The position numbers and the translations under genes are program-made. The notes below the pieces were generated by a model. That model was not told where the DNA came from, did no database searches, and saw nothing but the letters and a program-made list of their open reading frames with translations. Source: Synechococcales cyanobacterium PMM_0073 (lineage in GTDB: Bacteria; Cyanobacteriota; Cyanobacteriia; Elainellales; Elainellaceae). Taken from it: a DNA stretch of 9,694 nt. Below, piece after piece: positions 5,292-9,694 of this stretch. Each line of letters opens with the position of its first letter. Position 1 is the first letter of the stretch. The DNA lies in assembly GCA_949127695.1 (NCBI GenBank), contig CASBQH010000471.1, positions 1-9,694 of the forward strand, given 5' to 3'.

Positions 5292-5705
5292 TTAGCCGCG
5301 GGCATAGTCATCCTGGTAGCGAATGATGTCATCTTCGCCCAGATATTCGCCGTTTTGGACTTCGATTAGCACCAGCGGAATCACGCCGGGGTTCTCCAAG
5401 CGGTGCTTGGTGCAGGCCGGAACATAGGTGGACTGATTGCAGAACAGCAGCTTTGACTCTTCGCCACATTCCACTCTCGCCGTTCCAGATACGACAATCC
5501 AATGCTCGCTGCGGTGATGGTGCATTTGTAAGCTGAGGCGGTGGCTAGGCTTGACTTCAATTCGCTTGATTTTGTAGCCTTGGCCTTCTTCCAAAATTGT
5601 GAACGATCCCCAGGGGCGCAGTTCGGTGGCAGCCACGCCTTTGGGCATGGTGGGGCTGGTGAGTGAGAGGGCAGTCGGCGGTACTTTTTCTTTCGCTTGA
5701 GCCAC
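5292..5705 (-). CDS. Mannose-6-phosphate isomerase, type II cupin domain (stand-alone)
   Basis: The 137-residue product is a single cupin corresponding to the C-terminal isomerase domain of bifunctional ManC/AlgA enzymes, without the guanylyltransferase part. Family motifs are easy to follow: RPWGSF (30-35), QMHHHRSEHWIVVSG (60-74) with likely metal ligands H62, H64 and H68, NQSTYVPACTKHRLENPG (90-107) with H101, and IEVQNGEYLGEDDIIRYQDDYAR (114-136). It should interconvert fructose-6-phosphate and mannose-6-phosphate, feeding GDP-mannose for glycans. The start codon is GTG (5703-5705), supported by AAGGAG 8 nt upstream on the minus strand. A hairpin terminator follows the stop. A sugar-binding non-catalytic cupin is possible, but the motif set is complete. 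Confidence 0.88.
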   Translation of the reverse strand: MAQAKEKVPPTALSLTSPTMPKGVAATELRPWGSFTILEEGQGYKIKRIEVKPSHRLSLQMHHHRSEHWIVVSGTARVECGEESKLLFCNQSTYVPACTKHRLENPGVIPLVLIEVQNGEYLGEDDIIRYQDDYARG

Positions 5706-5955
5706 GATAATTTCTCCTTGGGTTCTTGCAGAATGAGTAGGTGAGATGCTTTGACTCAGGTACTTTCACGACGGTCGAATTAAAATCTTCGGGCGTTCAG
5801 TTGGAGCTGGAGCGGCCAGATATAATGCTCGCTTCAGCTCAGGTCTGAATAGTGAAACCGAAGACAACCATATCAAAATGTTCCCGATTTCTGGGGCTGG
5901 AAAACCAGGGCTTCACAGGATTTACATCAAGGCTGCAAGGGTGATGTTTTTTGAG
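5706..5955. other. Intergenic spacer between two minus-strand genes
   Basis: These 250 bases hold the AAGGAG ribosome site of the mannose-6-phosphate isomerase gene and presumably its promoter, which I cannot place with confidence. A perfect TATAAT (5821-5826) faces the plus strand without a matching -35 or downstream gene. CTGG-AAAA-CCAG near 5900 is the only hairpin after the glycosidase stop and lacks a T-run in the minus direction. Confidence 0.5.
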
Positions 5956-7830
5956 TTAAGGCTCGATAAATACGCCGATCCCGTTGCTGACTGAGGCAGT
6001 GCTGCTGAGGGGGCGGTTGAGAATCTGTCCGCCCAAATAGAGCGTGGTGGAGCTGCCGCCGTCTAGATTCAGCGCATTCACCACGCCCAGCTGCTGCATG
6101 ACGCCAGCAGTTTCTGTCAGCGTGGGGCCAGCGCCGTTGACTCGGTTATGCACCGTCAGCATCAGCAGCTTGCCTTGCTCAGTGGTGGCCATGACGCTGC
6201 GGGGAGCCGCTTCTTGAATAAAGTTGGTCGAAAACTGCTCGGCGGGCGCATCCAACACCAGCTGCCGATCTTTGATCAAGAGCGGCCCAGCCCCCATTAC
6301 CTGAGCAAATCGATTGAACTCGTCTGGCAGCGTCTGCGCCGCAACTTCAAGCTGAGTGCCCATAGCCAGCAGCTTAGCGGCATCGGCATTGGCTCTGACC
6401 ACCAGCAGATAGCCGTCGCTGGGAATCGGCGCTGCCTGTCCGGCTTTCGCAACCAGCTTTTGACTCACAACCTGATTGTTTCGCACCGTCACCAGCGTTT
6501 CGTTGTCAATAATGCTGCTGTAGCTGCTGCCCCAGTCTGGCGTGTAGCGCGCCACCCCAGCCCCCACATAGCCGCTGTTGGTAGACTGCATCACCAGCTG
6601 CTGGTTGCCGACTGCCAGGGTTTCCTGGAGCTTTAAGCGCCCTACCGTGATTTCGCCACCGTCATTCCAGCCCAGCGCCCCACGGTTTAAAATCGGGCCA
6701 GACATCCAGCGCTCGCCGCTGCGGATTGCCCCCAAAGGCAGCCGATTGTTGCGGTTAAAAAAACCGCCGTTAATTGCCGCAATTCCCTGGCTGCGCTGCG
6801 CTATGGCAAACAATGGCGCAGTCCCCACGTTATTGCTGCCGCTCAGCATTGGCCGCAGCGACAGCCTCGACTGACGCGGATCAATTTCTAGCCCCACCAC
6901 CGGAAACCGGCTGCTGCCCAAGTTCACCCACTGCTGCCGCCAGCGCAGACCGGGTGCCCAGAGAATATCGCGCTCTGGCATTGCATCAGGCCGTAGATCA
7001 ATCACGATCCGATTTGGGTCGCTCAGCGTCCAGACGCGAGGCCGCAGCCCGCCCGCATAGGCCAGCCGCAGCAAAGTCCGGTTGCCGCTGGCTTCTAACT
7101 TGAAGCCCTTCAGGTTTTGGCCAGTCTGGAGCGTGCCTACCGCTTTCGGGTCAGTCTGGGCGTCAATTGCTAGCACCGACTCGCCCTGGTTTTCGGTGAG
7201 CTGCCAGGGCGTGGCCTGATCCAGATTTACGACCAGCCGATCGCCCCAAGCCTGTACGCCCTGCTGCAATCCGGTGACGCGGGCGGCGGGGGTAGAGATT
7301 TGCAAATCAGCGCCCTTGATCTCAACCTGCCAGCCAAACTGCTGCTGAAGGCTCGCCAGATCTAGGTAACGATATTGCTTGGTCAGCCAGGTATTGGGCT
7401 TGAGCGAGTCCGAGAACCAGGAGACGGGCTGCTGCTGCGGGCTGCTGCTGTCGAGTAGCTCTAGCCCTAGCTCACTGACGAGTCCCGCATCGGCCACGCC
7501 TAAAAGCTGCTGCTGCTGACTCCAGGGCATCGAAACGCGACGGCCATTTAGCACCACCTGATTGCCTTGTCGCGTAATTTTAACCGGCAGCGAGGCTTGG
7601 GCAATGGTGGGCACCCAGGCTGGGCTGCGGGCGGCTAGCGGCACAAAGCGCTCAAACGGTTCGGCAACTCCGGGCTGCTTATTGTTAAACGAGAGCGACA
7701 GGGCGGCTACCAGCAGCGGCGAAATTAGCACCAGCCTGAAGCGCTTCAGCCAGGACTGCTGCGGCAAATAGGCCATTTGAGCGCGACGATAGCGCGACCG
7801 ACGCTGACGACGGGTTCTAGCTCTAACCAC
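5956..7830 (-). CDS. Membrane-anchored phosphodiester glycosidase (NAGPA-like) protein
   Basis: The product has 624 residues. A very basic N-terminus (RARTRRQRRSRYRR, 3-16) precedes a hydrophobic segment at about 32-47 (RLVLISPLLVAALSLS), giving a signal anchor with the rest outside the cytoplasm. Residues 80-185 are a Gln-rich region resembling stalk domains. Residues 190-282 look AMIN-like, a fold that binds peptidoglycan or envelope polymers (DRLVVNLDQATPW, then NRIVIDLRPD). The C-terminal half is the phosphodiester glycosidase domain (NAGPA, PF09992 type), with AAINGGFFNRN (351-361), GAGPLLI (513-519) and LNLDGGSSTTLYLGG (587-601). It probably cleaves a sugar phosphodiester in the envelope; the substrate is unknown. 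The start is GTG (7828-7830) without a clear ribosome site. An ATG at Met19 would still keep the anchor, so the start is uncertain. Confidence 0.88.
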   Translation of the reverse strand: MVRARTRRQRRSRYRRAQMAYLPQQSWLKRFRLVLISPLLVAALSLSFNNKQPGVAEPFERFVPLAARSPAWVPTIAQASLPVKITRQGNQVVLNGRRVSMPWSQQQQLLGVADAGLVSELGLELLDSSSPQQQPVSWFSDSLKPNTWLTKQYRYLDLASLQQQFGWQVEIKGADLQISTPAARVTGLQQGVQAWGDRLVVNLDQATPWQLTENQGESVLAIDAQTDPKAVGTLQTGQNLKGFKLEASGNRTLLRLAYAGGLRPRVWTLSDPNRIVIDLRPDAMPERDILWAPGLRWRQQWVNLGSSRFPVVGLEIDPRQSRLSLRPMLSGSNNVGTAPLFAIAQRSQGIAAINGGFFNRNNRLPLGAIRSGERWMSGPILNRGALGWNDGGEITVGRLKLQETLAVGNQQLVMQSTNSGYVGAGVARYTPDWGSSYSSIIDNETLVTVRNNQVVSQKLVAKAGQAAPIPSDGYLLVVRANADAAKLLAMGTQLEVAAQTLPDEFNRFAQVMGAGPLLIKDRQLVLDAPAEQFSTNFIQEAAPRSVMATTEQGKLLMLTVHNRVNGAGPTLTETAGVMQQLGVVNALNLDGGSSTTLYLGGQILNRPLSSTASVSNGIGVFIEP

Positions 7831-7885
7831 AGATTTTTCAGGGGGGTGAGGAGGATGCGTAGCTAATGTTCGAGCTGTTGAAGCC

Positions 7886-7899
7886 CTGTTCTGGAACAG
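7886..7899. repeat. Perfect 6-bp inverted repeat CTGTTC-TG-GAACAG
   Basis: The palindrome lies between the candidate promoter and the GTG of the minus-strand glycosidase gene, so it would sit in that transcript's leader. An overlapping pairing, GCTGTT (7874-7879) with AACAGC (7895-7900), is an alternative fold. It could be an operator or an RNA hairpin. Confidence 0.4.
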
Positions 7900-7942
7900 C
7901 CGCAGATTTTTACAGCTGCTTTATTATGGGTTCTAGTCTTAC

Positions 7943-7970
7943 AGTCTACATTCAGTGCTGTGCAAGTCAA
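7943..7970 (-). promoter_or_regulatory. Candidate promoter of the phosphodiester glycosidase gene
   Basis: On the minus strand TTGACT (7965-7970) and TAGACT (7943-7948) are 16 nt apart. They match the -35 consensus at five and the -10 consensus at four of six positions. Transcription would start near 7935, giving a leader of about 105 nt. Confidence 0.4.
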
Positions 7971-8197
7971 ATCAGGTGCTCTTTGTTGCCAGCAAGTCGG
8001 CCAAAATGGTCACTGTAATCACTTTATCTGAGAAATTGGTTTCATAATTTAAGAGCGAGTTGATTCGCACTTTAATCTTTCATCTCAAAAGGCTTGAGGT
8101 TCTATGCCAATCGCATAACCACCTGCCGATTTTCTCACCAGGGATTGTCAAGCGGGTGCAGGTTTAATCATATTTTTACTCTGCCCCTTGCCTCAAT

Positions 8198-8223
8198 CTC
8201 GGCAAACTTGCTCGGCAAACTTA
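8198..8223 (+). repeat. Tandem repeat, two 13-bp units CTCGGCAAACTTG
   Basis: CTCGGCAAACTT occurs at 8198-8209 and 8211-8222, with the 13th base G in the first and A in the second unit. The repeat is about 290 nt upstream of the glutamate synthase start. It may be an activator site pair or a small slippage duplication. Confidence 0.55.
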
Positions 8224-8281
8224 TTCCAGAGCAGCCTCGAAGGTGAGATGCTCTAGGTGAAGACAGGGGCTACCAGACTGG

Positions 8282-8303
8282 TTCAATACAATTCGATACA
8301 ATT
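8282..8303 (+). promoter_or_regulatory. Direct repeats TTCRATACAA at 10-bp period
   Basis: TTCAATACAA (8282-8291) is followed directly by TTCGATACAA (8292-8301), nine of ten identical, then TT. A period of one helical turn puts both copies on the same face of the DNA, as in binding sites of response regulators that bind as tandem dimers. It lies about 210 nt upstream of the glutamate synthase start. Confidence 0.45.
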
Positions 8304-8427
8304 AAAAGCTAACCGAAAGCTGAGACAGAACTGGGAGAGACACGAACAGCTCCGAAGGCTACCACAGCGCCGAGCTTGATTCAGCCTATTGGGTTCTGCC
8401 CATTCTAGTCTTTGCTCCAAGCAAGAT

Positions 8428-8457
8428 TTGTGAATCCTTTGTAAGGTTTAGTAAAGT
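8428..8457 (+). promoter_or_regulatory. Weak candidate promoter of the glutamate synthase gene
   Basis: TTGTGA (8428-8433) and TAAAGT (8452-8457) are 18 nt apart and each match the consensus at four of six positions. The leader would be about 45 nt. The placement is tentative. Confidence 0.28.
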
Positions 8458-8509
8458 CTTCTGCGGTGCTGGCCGCTCAATTCAGTCATTTTGTGGGGGT
8501 AATGCAAGC

Positions 8510-9694
8510 GTGAATCAGAGTCAGTTGGACGGGCAGTGGAATGAGAGTCAGGAAAATCAAGCAGGCTATGCTGGACAGCCCTGGTTGGTGGAAGAGCGAG
8601 ATGCTTGCGGCGTGGGCTTTATTGCCGATCAATATGGACGAGCCAGCCACGATCTGATCACCAAAGCGCTCACGGCAGTCACCTGCATGGAGCATCGGGG
8701 CGGATGCAGCGCTGACCAGGATTCGGGCGATGGGGCGGGCTTGATGACCGCGATTCCCTGGAAGCTGTTTGAAAACTGGATGGCCGAGACAGGCATTGGC
8801 GCGCCGCCCGTCGAACATACAGGCGTGGCGATGATCTTTTTGCCGCAGGAAGAAGAAATTGCTCAGCAGGCGCGGCAAGTCACCGAGCAGATGGTGGCCG
8901 AAGCGGGGCTGAAGCTGTTGGGCTGGCGCAAGGTGCCCATCAAGCCGGAAATGCTGGGGATGCAGGCGCGGGAAAATCAGCCGCAGATTGAGCAGATTTT
9001 GGTGCAGTCAGATCGCACCGGCGACGCGCTGGAGCGACAGCTCTATCTAGTTCGCAAGCGGATTCAGCATTCGCCGCCCGACTGCCCGGAGCATCGGCTG
9101 GCCTGGAAAGATTTTTATGTCTGCTCCTTCTCGCATCGCACGATTGTCTATAAAGGCATGGTGCGCTCAGAGGTGCTGGGCTGGTTCTATACAGACCTCA
9201 CCAATCCGGCCTTTGAGAGCGCCTTTGCGATCTATCACCGCCGCTTCAGCACCAACACGCTGCCCAAATGGCCGCTGGCTCAGCCGATGCGGTTTTTGGG
9301 GCACAACGGCGAAATCAACACGCTGCTGGGCAATATCAACTGGATGATGGCGCGTGAAGCCGACTTAGCGCATGAGCATTGGGGCGAAGCGCTCTCTTAT
9401 ATCAAGCCGATTGTCGATCCAGAGCGCAGCGACTCAGCCAACCTCGACAACGTGATGGAGCTGCTGGTGCATTCAGGCCGTAGCCCGATTGAGGCAGCAA
9501 TGATTATGGTGCCCGAAGCCTACAATAACCAGCCCGATTTGGCCGACCATCCTGAAATTGTTGATTTCTACGAATACTACAGCGGCATTCAGGAGCCTTG
9601 GGACGGGCCAGCCCTGCTCTCGTTTAGCGATGGCAAAATTGTCGCGGCGGCGCTGGATCGCAACGGTCTGCGTCCGGCTCGCTACAGCATCACT
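8510..9694 (+). CDS. glsF: Ferredoxin-dependent glutamate synthase, N-terminal part (runs off the window)
   Basis: The 395 codons visible are the glutaminase domain and the beginning of the rest of a protein normally about 1500 residues long. Fd-GOGAT converts glutamine and 2-oxoglutarate into two glutamates with reduced ferredoxin, closing the GS-GOGAT cycle. The N-terminal nucleophile is Cys33 in ERDACGVGFIAD; residues 1-32 are a propeptide to be removed. CMEHRGGCSADQDSGDGAG and the following MTAIPW favour the ferredoxin type over the NADPH GltB type, which has HRG-A in that place. FYVCSFSHRTIVYKGM, IYHRRFSTNT, RFLGHNGEINTLLGNINWM and LDRNGLRPARY are glutamine-amidotransferase class II landmarks. 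The frame starts at GTG (8510-8512), with GGGGG upstream and no other in-frame start before it. The 3' end is cut by the window edge, not by a stop. Confidence 0.95.
   Translation, partial: MNQSQLDGQWNESQENQAGYAGQPWLVEERDACGVGFIADQYGRASHDLITKALTAVTCMEHRGGCSADQDSGDGAGLMTAIPWKLFENWMAETGIGAPPVEHTGVAMIFLPQEEEIAQQARQVTEQMVAEAGLKLLGWRKVPIKPEMLGMQARENQPQIEQILVQSDRTGDALERQLYLVRKRIQHSPPDCPEHRLAWKDFYVCSFSHRTIVYKGMVRSEVLGWFYTDLTNPAFESAFAIYHRRFSTNTLPKWPLAQPMRFLGHNGEINTLLGNINWMMAREADLAHEHWGEALSYIKPIVDPERSDSANLDNVMELLVHSGRSPIEAAMIMVPEAYNNQPDLADHPEIVDFYEYYSGIQEPWDGPALLSFSDGKIVAAALDRNGLRPARYSIT

Larger units (their letters stand above)
7831..8509. other. 679-nt divergent intergenic region
   Basis: No gene is supported here. 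Toward the minus-strand glycosidase gene it contains a promoter candidate (7943-7970) and a leader hairpin (7886-7899). Toward the glutamate synthase gene it contains two separate tandem repeats (8198-8222 and 8282-8301) and a weak promoter candidate (8428-8457). I looked for NtcA sites (GTA-N8-TAC) and found no good match. The length leaves room for a small RNA, but I can point to none. Confidence 0.55.

Noticed and set aside
5557..5769. Minus-strand frame overlapping the start of the mannose-6-phosphate isomerase gene
   Set aside because: It overlaps the conserved cupin in another frame and lacks any recognisable motif.
5821..5826. Perfect TATAAT on the plus strand
   Set aside because: There is no -35 at acceptable spacing and no plus-strand gene downstream; an antisense RNA is possible but unsupported.
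6148..7771. Four plus-strand frames opposite the phosphodiester glycosidase gene
   Set aside because: They are antisense to a gene with clear NAGPA motifs. Their His/Arg/Pro-rich content is typical of shadows.
7831..8509. NtcA-binding site upstream of glutamate synthase
   Set aside because: I found no GTA-N8-TAC match; the nearest (GTAATCACTTTATC) fails in the right half-site.
8486..8878. 130-codon minus-strand frame over the glutamate synthase start
   Set aside because: It lies opposite the conserved N-terminal catalytic region of glutamate synthase and is a shadow.
9117..9347. 76-codon plus-strand frame inside glutamate synthase
   Set aside because: It is in another frame of a strongly conserved domain.
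1..9694. CRISPR arrays, tRNA and rRNA genes
   Set aside because: I saw no regularly spaced repeats and no recognisable tRNA or rRNA sequence on either strand.

Overview
The window looks like cyanobacterial chromosome. At the right edge is the start of a ferredoxin-type glutamate synthase. To its left are a stand-alone type II mannose-6-phosphate isomerase cupin, a HesB/IscA-type iron-sulfur protein, a SirB1-family protein and a membrane-anchored phosphodiester glycosidase, a set typical of cyanobacteria. Two compositions are visible. Hand-counted 60-base lines inside the 700-1227 gene are about 33-45% G+C, and one from the 1886 gene is about 62%.

Left part (1-1885) is accessory. It opens with an inverted repeat (23-124) that may be a MITE or an IS remnant. 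Next comes a two-gene module (424-1227). The first gene encodes a small HicA-like, Cys-rich protein with a conserved-looking Gly-Gly-x-His loop; the second encodes a helix-turn-helix protein with an N-terminal alpha/beta domain. The genes are 3 nt apart, with palindromes and a perfect TTGACA box upstream. Nineteen bases after the second stop codon is a structured element (1247-1333) with the layout of an integron attC site. My main proposal is that the module is an integron gene cassette carrying a toxin-antitoxin-like pair with its own promoter. A GTTAGGC heptamer at 313 could be the left recombination point, giving a cassette of about 1014 bp. No integrase is visible. The rest (1334-1885) is gene-poor and holds a decayed minus-strand reading frame.

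The middle part (1886-5184) is ordinary chromosome. A cyclic-nucleotide-binding-domain protein overlaps the SirB1-family gene by 4 nt (ATGA). A 494-residue protein of unknown function follows, built from four degenerate copies of one unit. It converges on the iscA-like gene with only 3 nt between the two stop codons.

The right part (5250-9694) holds the minus-strand mannose-6-phosphate isomerase cupin with a good terminator. Upstream of it, on the same strand, lies the phosphodiester glycosidase. A 679-nt divergent intergenic region with short tandem repeats then precedes the plus-strand glutamate synthase gene, which runs off the right edge. Functionally these genes touch nitrogen assimilation, Fe-S cluster supply and sugar-nucleotide or envelope metabolism. 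Nothing in the sequence ties them into one pathway.
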